Of a stretch of 36,003 nucleotides of DNA, positions 1-7,497 are shown in pieces; position 1 is the first letter of the stretch, and each line of letters starts with the position of its first letter. The stretch spans positions 1 through 36,003 of the forward strand of contig JACMKN010000071.1 in assembly GCA_014380135.1 (NCBI GenBank), in the 5' to 3' direction. The notes under the pieces were generated by a model. It saw only the letters and a program-made list of their open reading frames with translations. It did not search any database and was not told where the DNA came from. This DNA comes from Deltaproteobacteria bacterium. Lineage in GTDB: Bacteria > Desulfobacterota > Desulfuromonadia > Geobacterales > Pseudopelobacteraceae. The position numbers were made by a program, and so were the translations under genes.

Positions 1-627
1 GCCCAGCTTGCCTCGCAGACGAGTTACATGTGTATCTACCGTTCTGGTGTCACCGGCATTGTTGTAGCTCCAGACATTTTGCAAAAGTTTTTCACGGCTC
101 TGTACACATCCGACTTTCTCCACCATAAAGAGTAGAAGTTTGAACTCCGTACTGGTCAAATCAATCTCCAAACCGGCACTTTTTACAGTATGACGTTGCT
201 TGTCGATGACGATATCTCCAATTGAAAGATGATCAGAAATTGGAATTGGTGCCTCATGTTCAAAACGTCTCATGACGGCTTTGATCCTCAAGGATACCTC
301 GCGCGTTGAAAATGGCTTAACGATATAATCGTCGGCTCCGACTTCAAACCCGACCACCCGGTCAATTTCATCACCTTTTGCAGTTATCATGATGATCGGG
401 ATCTGAGCTGTGCGCGAATCCTTGCGGAGTGCCTTACAGACCTCGGTCCCCAACAAACCCGGCAGCATCATGTCCAGAAGGATCAGATCCGGCAGATCTG
501 CCACAGCCCGTTCAAGACCCTGTTTGCCATCATAAACGCAGGTAGTGGCATAACCTTCCTTCTCAAGATTGAAAGCCAATAATTCAGCCAGGTCTTTTTC
601 GTCCTCGATAATCAGCACTTTCTTCAT
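1..627 (-). CDS. phoB: PhoB-type response regulator, 3' end cut by the window edge
   Basis: The frame reads from ATG at 627 to the window edge without a stop and gives 209 residues of a usual 225-235. An N-terminal receiver domain has the acidic pocket (VLIIEDE), the phospho-acceptor Asp in LILLDMMLPG, the conserved Thr/Ser in IIMITAKG and the Lys in DDYIVKPF. The C-terminal part is an OmpR/PhoB winged helix (LTSTEFKLL, TVDTHVTRLRGKLG). AGGAG lies about 8 bases upstream of the ATG. PhoB proteins are phosphorylated by the sensor PhoR and activate genes for phosphate scavenging. The alkaline phosphatase 1.5 kb away and the Pho-box-like repeats in the window favour PhoB over other OmpR-family regulators, but the sequence alone does not prove it. 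Any phoR would be expected outside the window, beyond position 1. Confidence 0.9.
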   Translation of the reverse strand, partial: MKKVLIIEDEKDLAELLAFNLEKEGYATTCVYDGKQGLERAVADLPDLILLDMMLPGLLGTEVCKALRKDSRTAQIPIIMITAKGDEIDRVVGFEVGADDYIVKPFSTREVSLRIKAVMRRFEHEAPIPISDHLSIGDIVIDKQRHTVKSAGLEIDLTSTEFKLLLFMVEKVGCVQSREKLLQNVWSYNNAGDTRTVDTHVTRLRGKLG

Positions 628-686
628 GTCACGCTCCTGCTCTTGATTCAAAACAGTTAGAATACATTCAATCTCACGCGATCATG

Positions 687-717
687 TGTAACATACAATT
701 GTTACAGCAATGTTGCA
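687..717. promoter_or_regulatory. candidate Pho box between phoB and a small zinc-ribbon gene
   Basis: A 20-bp inverted repeat, TGTAACA-6-TGTTACA, spans 687-706. On the plus strand TGTTACA (700-706) and TGTTGCA (711-717) form a direct repeat with an 11-bp period, the spacing PhoB boxes use (7-bp half-sites separated by 4 bp). Because the element is partly palindromic it can be read towards phoB (minus) or towards the gene at 851 (plus). A possible -10, TAAGAT at 725-730, fits the plus orientation. PhoB autoregulation is known from other bacteria; here it is inference. Confidence 0.45.
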
Positions 718-850
718 GGCTTATTAAGATTTCGTAGAAATTGTAATACGGAGCTACAGTTAATAGAATTTACAAAAATTTTATCTTACCTCCACACAAT
801 TGTAATATTGATCGTATATAGTAAAGGAAAACAACTAGGGAGAACATGCG

Positions 851-1033
851 ATGAAAATCAGGCTTAATGACGACTATTACTTCTGGTGCTGCGACTGGTG
901 TGACACCGAAAATCTGGTGCTCTGGACAAGACTGCAGGATGGGACCTATTGTGGAGCCTGCCACAAACCGATGAACCTGCCGGACATAAATGGCGTTGAC
1001 ATTGACAGCACGATTGCTGCGGGGTTGTATTAG
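851..1033 (+). CDS. small double-CxxC zinc-ribbon-like protein (60 aa)
   Basis: A 60-residue ORF with a clear Shine-Dalgarno (AGGGAGA about 8 bases before ATG). The protein has two cysteine pairs, CDWC near residue 14 and CGAC near residue 35, spaced as in a small zinc ribbon, and an acidic, aromatic-rich N-terminus. I do not recognise the family. It faces away from the PhoB-type gene across a 223-bp spacer holding a Pho-box-like repeat, so phosphate control is possible. A second small ORF starts 3 bp after its stop codon, suggesting a two-gene transcript. Function unknown; a nucleic-acid or protein-binding adaptor is the usual role of such ribbons, but nothing here fixes that. Confidence 0.65.
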   Translation: MKIRLNDDYYFWCCDWCDTENLVLWTRLQDGTYCGACHKPMNLPDINGVDIDSTIAAGLY

Positions 1034-1035
1034 CC

Positions 1036-1191
1036 ATGCGCAAGCTGCTAACAAATCTGGCCGAATTGTTTCGCCTGCCGGTTTCGAGCGGTTTTGCTGA
1101 GCTGGATATACAGATAGATAAATTGCGCTTGTTGCGGGATTCTTATCAAGCTCCGCCACAAATACAACTGCATGGAAACGATAGCGAGTAA
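1036..1191 (+). CDS. small hypothetical protein (51 aa)
   Basis: ATG at 1036 follows the stop of the zinc-ribbon ORF by 2 bp and gives 51 residues to TAA at 1189-1191. The protein is mildly amphipathic (MRKLLTNLAELFRLP at the start, then a leucine-rich helix-like stretch) with no cysteines, signal peptide or membrane segment. There is no strong Shine-Dalgarno of its own; translation would have to be coupled to the gene before it. The tight spacing and the continuing frame are the only support. No family recognised. The following 149 bp, up to 1340, hold nothing I can support. Confidence 0.4.
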   Translation: MRKLLTNLAELFRLPVSSGFAELDIQIDKLRLLRDSYQAPPQIQLHGNDSE

Positions 1192-1340
1192 ATTCGTACA
1201 ACAGGGTATGGATTTGTAAAGCGAAGAGACTATTATTTGTATTTAACAGTGCTGAATGAAGTTGTGTACTGCCGTTGTTACTAATGCAGGATAAGGATCA
1301 ATGCCCGCGATACAACTGCACCAGGCAAATAGTTCCATAG

Positions 1341-1553
1341 TTATTGACTCTTTTTGAACACCGGACAGTTAGGGCATTTCTGTCGCAGGAGTTCCAATTC
1401 ACGCACTCCAATTTGACTTAGCTCGGCGTTGTCTGAAGCACACAGCTTTTGCACGAGTTCCTCCCATTCGTAACTTGAACAAGGTTTTTCCAAAGGAATT
1501 TTTCTCATTTTACGCGCTTGCTCGACATACTTGCGATTATTCGTAGACATCAT
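1341..1553 (-). CDS. small hypothetical protein with C-terminal CPNCP (70 aa)
   Basis: The ORF starts at tandem ATG codons (1553 or 1550) with GAGGA 8-11 bases upstream. The protein is hydrophilic and helical-looking, with a basic N-terminus, a Cys at about residue 25, one at about 38, and a CPNCP pair near the C-terminus that could bind metal. No homology recognised. It is the last of a run of small minus-strand genes downstream of the alkaline phosphatase (1868-2092, 1665-1838, 1341-1553), with a 111-bp gap before it, so it may have its own promoter. Function unknown. Confidence 0.55.
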   Translation of the reverse strand: MMSTNNRKYVEQARKMRKIPLEKPCSSYEWEELVQKLCASDNAELSQIGVRELELLRQKCPNCPVFKKSQ

Positions 1554-1664
1554 GGCTGTGATCCTCTGTTTTTACAGCGTACGACCAGTTCGTTCGAGCA
1601 CAAGTATCGCTTGTCCTTCTCTACGGTTTTAATCAAAGCATACCATATCCGCCTGTGTGAAATA

Positions 1665-1838
1665 CTATTGTGACATTGCAACTTTATTCTGTCTGATGCC
1701 GGGTTTCCGGATATACGGTTGGTACGGTTGCGACAAGTAACCACAGATTATGCACCGCGTACCCTGCACAACACCGAATTCAAGTATGATCTCATGCTTC
1801 ATGACCCCAATCTCGGCCTTACACTTTGGACAGCTCAC
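1665..1838 (-). CDS. small zinc-ribbon protein with GTG start (57 aa)
   Basis: A GTG at 1838, preceded by GGGAGG about 5 bases upstream, opens a 57-codon frame that ends in TAG at 1665. The protein begins MSCPKCKAEIGV and has a second knuckle, CIICGY, near residue 29: a CxxC-n-CxxC zinc ribbon. The tail is basic and rich in Tyr, Pro and Gln. The gene is shorter than common ORF cut-offs and uses GTG, so automatic calls easily miss it. The overlapping ATG-initiated ORFs in other frames have poorer start signals and no recognisable motifs. It lies 29 bp after the preceding small gene and is probably co-transcribed with it. Function unknown. Confidence 0.6.
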   Translation of the reverse strand: MSCPKCKAEIGVMKHEIILEFGVVQGTRCIICGYLSQPYQPYIRKPGIRQNKVAMSQ

Positions 1839-1867
1839 ATTAACCTCCCATTAAATCTTAGGTGCGA

Positions 1868-2092
1868 TTACACTGCAGCGCAATATTCACTTGGATCACA
1901 GTCGCTTTCACTATCGGATGTCTTATCATGGTTGTCATGCTTTCCAAGATCATGATGCAGCTGTATTACCGCCTTGAAAGCTGCAATGATTGATTCCTTT
2001 GCCGCCTTGTCGCTGCATTGATCATAAGCATTCTTCAAGGCTGCAATGGCGGTACTGGTAAGAATGTTCATATTGAGACGTGCTCTGTCCAT
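1868..2092 (-). CDS. small acidic-tailed hypothetical protein (74 aa)
   Basis: ATG at 2092 has AAGGA 6-7 bases upstream. The predicted protein has an N-terminal, Ala-rich helical half (about residues 8-50) and an acidic, Asp/Ser-rich C-terminal tail. No signal peptide, membrane segment or known domain is seen. It begins 54 bp after the stop of the alkaline phosphatase gene and runs in the same direction, so it may belong to the same transcript. If so it is a candidate phosphate-starvation small protein, but that rests only on position. Confidence 0.6.
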   Translation of the reverse strand: MDRARLNMNILTSTAIAALKNAYDQCSDKAAKESIIAAFKAVIQLHHDLGKHDNHDKTSDSESDCDPSEYCAAV

Positions 2093-2146
2093 GTTGGTTT
2101 CCTTTCAAATCAATGGGGTTGTTTCTCCATTATGATTCACTTGAAT

Positions 2147-3724
2147 TCAGGCAATGTGACGCTTCAAATGGCGCTGCCATTCGTCGGCAGTCACCTTTTT
2201 CAAAAACGGAAGGGCCTGTGCGGGAGTCATTGAAGGATTGCGATGACTTACCCCGAAATAACGGCACATCACCTCGAAAAGGTAGGTATTGTCCACAAGC
2301 CGGTCCATGCCCAGCTCCCGCGCCTTGTGGCCGTACGCCAGCAGCAGCTGGTCTTCGGCGGTATGATTGCAGGAAGTAAAGCCCACATTTCCGCGGCGTA
2401 TGACGGCCGATGGCTGTCCCTTGATGTTCTTGCCATAGGAACTGTGGGACAGGATTTTGGCCAGGGTGGCATCGGGCTGATAGATGAAATCTCCGGGATA
2501 TGCTGCAAAGTCTGGAGCCATGGCATCCGCAATCATTCGCATCTCATCCTGGCCAATAGCAAAGCCGGTATACTCCCGGACAATTTCTCCGATTTCAGCC
2601 GCTCCCCTGCCCTTCATCTTTTTGATAATGACCTCGAAGGACGCCTTGGCTGCCCGGTATGAACGCAGAGCAGCTGTCGAATCGTTATAGTCCGGTCCGG
2701 TGCCGTTGATCCCCCAACCCGAATTGCCGTGATCGGAAGTGACTATGACCAGGGTGTTTGGATTGGCAGCCAGATATGTGTCAATAACGGCCAGGGTGTC
2801 ATCAAGTTCCAGCGTATCTGTTATCGCTCCCCAGGCGTCGTTGGAGTGACTGGCGTGATCGATCCGCCCCGCCTCCACCTGGAGGATGAAACCGCGCGGG
2901 TTGCGGGAGAGGCGCTGCAGCGCCGCCGCAGTCATTTCCGGAAGACTGGGCTGCTGGGCACCCAGCTCCTTGTCGTTGAGCCGATCTACCGCATAGGCCA
3001 GATGGGAGGGGGAAAAGGAGCCCATCAGCGGTCGTCCGTCCGTCTCGCTGGCCAGAAGCGCCTTGCGGTTCCTGACGACATCAAAACCGGCTATGGCAAA
3101 CTCTGCAAAAAGATCTTTCTTGTCCGGGCGTTTTGTAGCATCAAAATGTACGCTGCCGCCCCCTAGAAGAACATCGGGACGAAAGGCTAGCATATCCAGA
3201 GCAATGGCATCCTCCAGGTCACGATGCGGTTGGTGGGAGACCCAGGCGGCCGGCGTGGCATGGGTGACCCTGGTTGTTGTCACCAGGCCGCAACCGTATC
3301 CTTCACCCTTCAGCAGTTCCAGTATGGTTGTAAGCGGACGACCGTCGGGGAGAGCCGCCAACAGTCTGTTGTTGGTTTTGACACCGGTAGCCCAGGCGGC
3401 CGAGGCCGGCGCCGAATCGGTGACGATACTGGAAAGGCTGGCAGTCGCCATATATCCGACCGACGAACGAGAATCCCGCAGGCGGGCATACAGGTTGGAA
3501 TCTGTTTTTCCGAAAACTCCGGTGCGGATCTCGTGCATCGCCCTCGTCACACCCAGCGGCATACCGTCACCCACGACAAAGATCAGCCCTTTGCCTTTGC
3601 CCGGTTCAAATGACGGCAAAAGTGAAGCCTCACCGCGGTTCGGCATAAATGCATAAAGCGCCCCGGCGCCGAGCAGTTTGATAAGATTGCGACGGCTGAT
3701 ACCTGAAGGAGTAATTTTATCCAT
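2147..3724 (-). CDS. phoA: alkaline phosphatase, Tat-exported
   Basis: The 525-residue protein belongs to the classical alkaline phosphatase family, zinc/magnesium enzymes that hydrolyse phosphomonoesters outside the cytoplasm. Residues 10-16 (SRRNLIK) followed by a short hydrophobic stretch form a twin-arginine signal, with likely cleavage after GEA near residue 33. Conserved sites are visible: metal Asp53 in VGDGM, nucleophile Ser104 in TDSAPASAAWATG, Thr153/His155, Glu284, Asp289 and His293 in EAGRIDHASH, Asp331-His332 in SDHGN, and His454 in CNHTAED. AGGAAGG lies 6 bases before ATG. Tat export implies folding and metal loading in the cytoplasm, unlike Sec-exported E. coli PhoA. It is divergent from the secreted protein at 3986; CTGTCAAAAATC on the minus strand upstream weakly resembles a Pho-box half-site. 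Confidence 0.95.
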   Translation of the reverse strand: MDKITPSGISRRNLIKLLGAGALYAFMPNRGEASLLPSFEPGKGKGLIFVVGDGMPLGVTRAMHEIRTGVFGKTDSNLYARLRDSRSSVGYMATASLSSIVTDSAPASAAWATGVKTNNRLLAALPDGRPLTTILELLKGEGYGCGLVTTTRVTHATPAAWVSHQPHRDLEDAIALDMLAFRPDVLLGGGSVHFDATKRPDKKDLFAEFAIAGFDVVRNRKALLASETDGRPLMGSFSPSHLAYAVDRLNDKELGAQQPSLPEMTAAALQRLSRNPRGFILQVEAGRIDHASHSNDAWGAITDTLELDDTLAVIDTYLAANPNTLVIVTSDHGNSGWGINGTGPDYNDSTAALRSYRAAKASFEVIIKKMKGRGAAEIGEIVREYTGFAIGQDEMRMIADAMAPDFAAYPGDFIYQPDATLAKILSHSSYGKNIKGQPSAVIRRGNVGFTSCNHTAEDQLLLAYGHKARELGMDRLVDNTYLFEVMCRYFGVSHRNPSMTPAQALPFLKKVTADEWQRHLKRHIA

Positions 3725-3903
3725 GTGGTTCCTTCCTGTTTATATGATTTTTGACAGTTTCAAGTTACACGCATGTATAAAGTACGCTGACTTGATAATT
3801 CTGCAACGGAACGATTTATTACTAGCAAATATTTGATTACATCGGTGTGCCAACTCTGAAATATCTTTGTCACGGATTATGCTGCGCTGCACTGTGTAGA
3901 TTC

Positions 3904-3959
3904 AGTAACCAAACCGTTACCGAATTGCTACGTAGCAGCAGTCTTATATCTGCTATGAT
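3904..3959 (+). promoter_or_regulatory. candidate Pho promoter: three 11-bp-spaced half-sites plus -10
   Basis: Three 7-bp direct repeats with exact 11-bp period: AGTAACC (3904-3910), CGTTACC (3915-3921) and TGCTACG (3926-3932), each separated by 4 bp. This 7-4-7-4-7 layout is that of PhoB operators. A -10-like TTATAT (3944-3949) starts 17-18 bp after the start of the last repeat; TATGAT (3954-3959) is an alternative. The element points at the secreted protein gene at 3986. PhoB binding is inferred from spacing; the half-site is not the E. coli CTGTCAT sequence. Confidence 0.55.
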
Positions 3960-3985
3960 TTTATGATTTTCGGGACGCCTTCTTT

Positions 3986-6178
3986 ATGATGTCAACTCTT
4001 TGCCACATGGTATGGATACTGGTCGTTGCTGTTATTCTGATCTCCGCAACAGACGCTGCGTCTGCCAGCGCATCCAGTTTCTCGGTCACCATTCAGGCTT
4101 CACCTAAGCTGCTCTTGTCACCGGTCGCCCAAGCCGCCATCAATGATACCAGGGCGTTGCTGCAACAGGCCATGCCCTCGGCACATATCAGTATCAACAA
4201 TAAAGCCGGAACGCAGATTGTCATCGTCCTGCCGGATACCAGCCCATCAACTAACAGACCGCATCCCCTCCAGCCTGCTTCGACCGCCAAAAATCGCCTG
4301 TCAACACCCGACCGTTCCTATCGCTGGAAATCCCGTTCCGAAGCTGGCCAAACGGTACTCAGGCTGCAGGCCCGCTCACCTCAGGGGGTTGCTTGCGGTC
4401 TGTATGGTCTGCTTCAAGGCAAGCTTGGATTCCGTTTCCATCATCCGAGGGAGTCGGTCATCCCGGAGTACCACAGATGGCCGCTTCCTGATCATTTCAT
4501 CTTCTCGGGACGTCCACGTTTTGAAAAGAGCGGGTTTCATCTTCACACCATGCACCCGATCGAACTGGCCGAACAGATCCTCAACCCCGATTATCCGAAC
4601 GCTTTCGAGGATGTGGCCCGATATATCGACTGGCTGGCGCGCAACGGCCAGAACACCATGCAGTTTGTGCTTTTGCGCGGGATAGACCGCGACCGCTGGC
4701 CCAGTCATGCGGCCCGGATTGTTGAGTACGCCCATCGGCGCGGTGTTATGTGCGGGGTCCAGATTTCCCTGAGCATGCTGCAGCAGCAGGCCTTTCAATC
4801 CATTACCCTGCTGCGTTTGTATCCCGGCTATCGGCGGCAGGTGGATGACACCCTGGCCTGGCTGTTTCAGATACCTTGGGATTTTGTTTCTCTGGAGCCG
4901 ACCATGGGCGAACATCTGCCGTTTCTGAACAGGCTTGTACCGGACATCCAGGCCCATCTTGAACGACAGGTGGCAGAGCGTTATCATACCCTGCTGCTGT
5001 TCGGTACCCATGTCATCGGCGGCGCTGATGTACCGCGCGAACCGCAGCTTGCCGGCAGCGGCATCCTGGTGCATTCGGTGATGTGCTATTCCGTATCGGA
5101 GACAAGCGCCCCGGTTTATGGCAACCGGAACCAGTGCTTCATGCTGCAGACCGCACAAAAGGAACAACCGCGACGGGAGACCTGGTACTGGCCGGAATCA
5201 TCCTACTGGGTCGGATTTGATACGCCGATACCGTTGCTGTTGTTGCCCTACCTGGATGCCCGCCGCCAGGATATCGAGACAATGGCCAGACTGGAGGTCA
5301 ACGGCCACCTGACGTTCACTTCCGGCTGGGAGTGGGGCTACTGGCTGATAGACTGGAGTATCGCCCGCTGGACGTGGGAGTATCGTGATGCGCAGACTGT
5401 TCGGCAGAGCAGCAGTTTGACTCCGTTGATGGAGATCCTGCCTGATCCGCGTCTGCGACCTATTTGGAAAGAAGCCCTCCGTCTCCAGAACCACTATCTG
5501 AAAGAGCGGGACCTGATGCGCTTCATGGCCGCCGCCACCCCTTTTTCCGAGCTGCCGCACCCCTTTGACAAACCGTTTCAGCCGGCCCCGGAATTCAACT
5601 ATTCCCGGCTGCTCCGATCTGCGAGCCAGCGGGAAGCAGACCTGCAACTCGGCAGGCCAATAAGAGACCTGGAGGAATATGCGCGCACAATGGGGGCTCT
5701 ATCGAAACGGATGGAGGCGATGCTCGCAATGGATGACAGGGCTGGAAATCCTGCTGCTACCATGCGGCGAAAATTGGTGGAGGAATTAAACAGAGCCCTG
5801 GCTGTCAGTTCACTCCGGGCCAGCCATCGGGCCATGACACTTAGAGCACTGTCAGCCAGGGTCAGTGAGCGGACAGGCAATAGCAGGCGGGACAAGAGTA
5901 ACTCAGCAAAATGGCTGAGCAACGCACGATTGGTACGCCACCAGGCTCTCGATCAGGTCAGACAGCAGGAATCCGGCTACCGATATCCGTTACCGCTGCT
6001 GACCGGCCGGCGTGAAAGCATAACCGCCTATCCCTTCGGTTACCTGTATCCCGCCAGCCGGCTGTATTTCTGGGAGCGTGAAGAACAGCAGGTCGAGCAC
6101 GGGCGCTTCGATCCCCTGTTCATGAATCTTTGGGATGTTTCCCGTACGCTGGGGTTGGAAAGTTTATTTTTCAGGTAA
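3986..6178 (+). CDS. secreted glycosidase-like protein (730 aa)
   Basis: A Sec-type signal peptide covers about residues 1-27 (hydrophobic core WILVVAVILIS, then small residues). The mature N-terminus has the pattern of the small alpha/beta domain that precedes GH20/GH67-type catalytic barrels (RSPQGVACGLYGLLQGKLGF near residues 129-148). The middle region (about 185-480) is rich in Trp, Tyr, His and acidic residues and could be a TIM barrel: ARYIDWLARNGQNTMQF, WDFVSLEPTMGEHLP, SGWEWGYWLIDW. The C-terminal third is helical and charged. I cannot name the substrate or the catalytic pair. Start: ATGATG at 3986 has only a weak upstream purine stretch. It is divergent from phoA behind a Pho-box-like element, so it may scavenge phosphate- or sugar-containing polymers. 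Its 3' end overlaps the convergent gene at 6164 by 15 bp. Confidence 0.75.
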   Translation: MMSTLCHMVWILVVAVILISATDAASASASSFSVTIQASPKLLLSPVAQAAINDTRALLQQAMPSAHISINNKAGTQIVIVLPDTSPSTNRPHPLQPASTAKNRLSTPDRSYRWKSRSEAGQTVLRLQARSPQGVACGLYGLLQGKLGFRFHHPRESVIPEYHRWPLPDHFIFSGRPRFEKSGFHLHTMHPIELAEQILNPDYPNAFEDVARYIDWLARNGQNTMQFVLLRGIDRDRWPSHAARIVEYAHRRGVMCGVQISLSMLQQQAFQSITLLRLYPGYRRQVDDTLAWLFQIPWDFVSLEPTMGEHLPFLNRLVPDIQAHLERQVAERYHTLLLFGTHVIGGADVPREPQLAGSGILVHSVMCYSVSETSAPVYGNRNQCFMLQTAQKEQPRRETWYWPESSYWVGFDTPIPLLLLPYLDARRQDIETMARLEVNGHLTFTSGWEWGYWLIDWSIARWTWEYRDAQTVRQSSSLTPLMEILPDPRLRPIWKEALRLQNHYLKERDLMRFMAAATPFSELPHPFDKPFQPAPEFNYSRLLRSASQREADLQLGRPIRDLEEYARTMGALSKRMEAMLAMDDRAGNPAATMRRKLVEELNRALAVSSLRASHRAMTLRALSARVSERTGNSRRDKSNSAKWLSNARLVRHQALDQVRQQESGYRYPLPLLTGRRESITAYPFGYLYPASRLYFWEREEQQVEHGRFDPLFMNLWDVSRTLGLESLFFR

Positions 6179-6358
6179 ACTTTGCAATATTTCTACCTGC
6201 AATGGCTCCGATTCCCAGGTGACATCAGGATAGAGCGATTTTTCGAGGCGGAGATAGGTGCCGTCTACTCCCGAAGGAGCCCACCAGCATTCGCTTCCAC
6301 GATTGGGCATTTCACTGAAAAGGTACAGGTCGTTGTTCTTGTCTCTGGCTATATACAT
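6164..6358 (-). CDS. small hypothetical protein (64 aa)
   Basis: The start chosen is ATG at 6358, with AAGGAG 7 bases upstream; a longer frame to 6391 has no such signal. The protein begins MYIARDKNNDLYLF and contains WWAPSG and a repeated Leu/Glu pattern, suggesting a small all-beta fold. There is no signal peptide or membrane segment. It is convergent with the secreted protein and overlaps its end by 15 bp. I do not recognise a family with certainty. Function unknown. Confidence 0.6.
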   Translation of the reverse strand: MYIARDKNNDLYLFSEMPNRGSECWWAPSGVDGTYLRLEKSLYPDVTWESEPLQVEILQSLPEK

Positions 6359-6413
6359 GATCACTCTCCTTGTTACTGAAATTAACTTCACTATGTCGGG
6401 ACCGTACGATTAT

Positions 6414-6548
6414 TCAACAACTTTTCAGCAGGTTGGTTGCCACCTCAAAACGCTTGATCTTGCGCGTAGTAGTCTTCGGAAATTCCTCCTGACTGACAAT
6501 GAAATCCTTGACCCGGCTGTGTCCGGCTAACTCCGTTATTATACACAT
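6414..6548 (-). pseudogene. 3' remnant of an AMP-forming acyl-CoA synthetase/ligase
   Basis: The last 30 or so residues of this frame (VKDFIVSQEEFPKTTTRKIK and the next few residues) match the extreme C-terminus of AMP-binding (ANL superfamily) ligases, including the conserved catalytic Lys region that follows P-K-T. Upstream the frame loses all similarity, and no adenylation domain is present. The frame continues open to 6644 with unrelated composition. It is best read as a gene remnant of about 45 codons. It is the first of several 3'-end fragments in the window. Confidence 0.6.
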
Positions 6549-6802
6549 TGTCAGCGGCCGGTTCGGGTTACGATTGCGTAAAGAATCGTTAGGGCAAAAC
6601 ACAATGATTCTGACGGTACTCGTAAACCTGTTCGAATCCGTCAAGCTGCAAGGGAAACTTTGAGGGTGTTTTCATGCTCGCCCTCCGTGAATTGTTGAAG
6701 GCCCGGAGATGTCTATCGGAGAGAAAAAAGGCGCTGCGAGGTTATTAACCTCTACCGGAAGTTAATCAGAATGTATGAAGATTGCAAGCCCATCGGAACA
6801 AA
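6549..6802. other. spacer without a supportable gene
   Basis: No frame on either strand has both a start signal and a recognisable product. The only structure noticed is GAGGTTATTAACCTC near 6738-6752, an imperfect dyad with no following T-run, so not a convincing terminator. Confidence 0.4.
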
Positions 6803-6898
6803 CGTAACCGGATCGTAATCTTCGCGATTGGTTAGGAACCGATACTCGTCTCTTCCGGGAGGCAGGAGGATCAAATGCAATTACGCCTCACGTTATAA
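6803..6898 (+). promoter_or_regulatory. orphan Pho-type promoter and leader with a 7-codon gene stub
   Basis: CGTAACC (6803-6809), CGTAATC (6814-6820) and CGATTGG (6825-6831) repeat with exact 11-bp period. GATACT (6841-6846), a good -10 match, lies 9 bp after the last repeat, as in PhoB-activated promoters. A strong Shine-Dalgarno, AGGAGG (6864-6869), stands 5 bases before ATG at 6875. Yet the frame stops after seven codons (TAA at 6896-6898), inside the 3' end of the convergent M28 peptidase fragment. The signals are those of a well-expressed phosphate-regulated gene whose body is missing here. Confidence 0.5.
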
Positions 6899-7497
6899 GC
6901 CGGGCCATTTCCACCACAAGCCCGCCGGTGGCACGGCACACTTTCACGGCAAAATCCAGATTCAGCGTCTCCAGCGTATCGCCGGGGCCGTGGTAGTGGG
7001 AACTGCGGAAGTTGGTCGTATCGGTTATCATGACAGCCTTGTAGCCATGGTCCCAAAAGGGGGCGTGATCCGAGCGCCGGCTGTCCGGTATTGTCTCCCC
7101 GTTGCCGGGTACCGCCAAGGCAAAATGGGGCAGGTCGATCCGGCATCTCTCAATCGCCCTGACAAATCCGCTAACCAGTTCAAGCGACTTTTCGTTTCCG
7201 ACTACCGCGATGAAGTTCGCCATTTCCGGAACCGGGACAGGTACACCCGCTGGAAATGATTGCGGTACGGAATCACTTGCGTAGGCGACCGATTCCAGCA
7301 CCAGGACACCCTCGATCTCCCAGTCTAGCTTGCGTACATGCCCGGCCAGGGCCCGACTGCCTCGCGTCCACGACTCAGGATCGCCCTCTATCTGGTTTTC
7401 CTCAAGGTTGACCCCGACCAGATGAATGGTCCGTTCAAATCGAAACTGCTGCAGGACCTCGGCCAGTTCCAGCAGCAGCGCCACACCACTGGCGTTG
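6888..7497 (-). pseudogene. M28 family metallopeptidase, C-terminal part (split gene)
   Basis: Reading from the 14-bp repeat at 7497 leftwards, the frame starts at NASGVALLLELAEVL and runs to a natural end at 6888. It carries the later M28 zinc-site elements: the catalytic and ligand glutamates in VNLEENQ, a Glu ligand in VLVLESVAY, RSDHAPFWD, and the last His in SSHYHGPGDT. The first His and the bridging Asp are missing; they are encoded at 33376-33716 on the same strand. The two pieces join without gap or overlap across the shared 14 bp. An open frame continues upstream to an ATG at 7541, but those residues come from the antisense of the comM fragment and are not peptidase. A zinc aminopeptidase lacking its first metal ligand would be inactive. 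Confidence 0.85.
7484..7497. repeat. left copy of 14-bp direct repeat at the insertion junction
   Basis: CACCACTGGCGTTG, identical to 33376-33389 in the same orientation. In the intact M28 gene it would occur once, encoding N-A-S-G-V on the minus strand. M28 sequence lies to its left and foreign (comM) sequence starts at 7498. Confidence 0.85.

Noticed and set aside
770-1201. 143-codon minus-strand ORF opposite the small zinc-ribbon gene
   Set aside because: No Shine-Dalgarno or motif; it is the shadow of the plus-strand genes at 851 and 1036.
1550-1955. ORFs 1550-1744 (minus) and 1719-1955 (plus)
   Set aside because: Both overlap the GTG-started zinc-ribbon gene 1665-1838, which has a better ribosome-binding site and a clear CxxC pattern.
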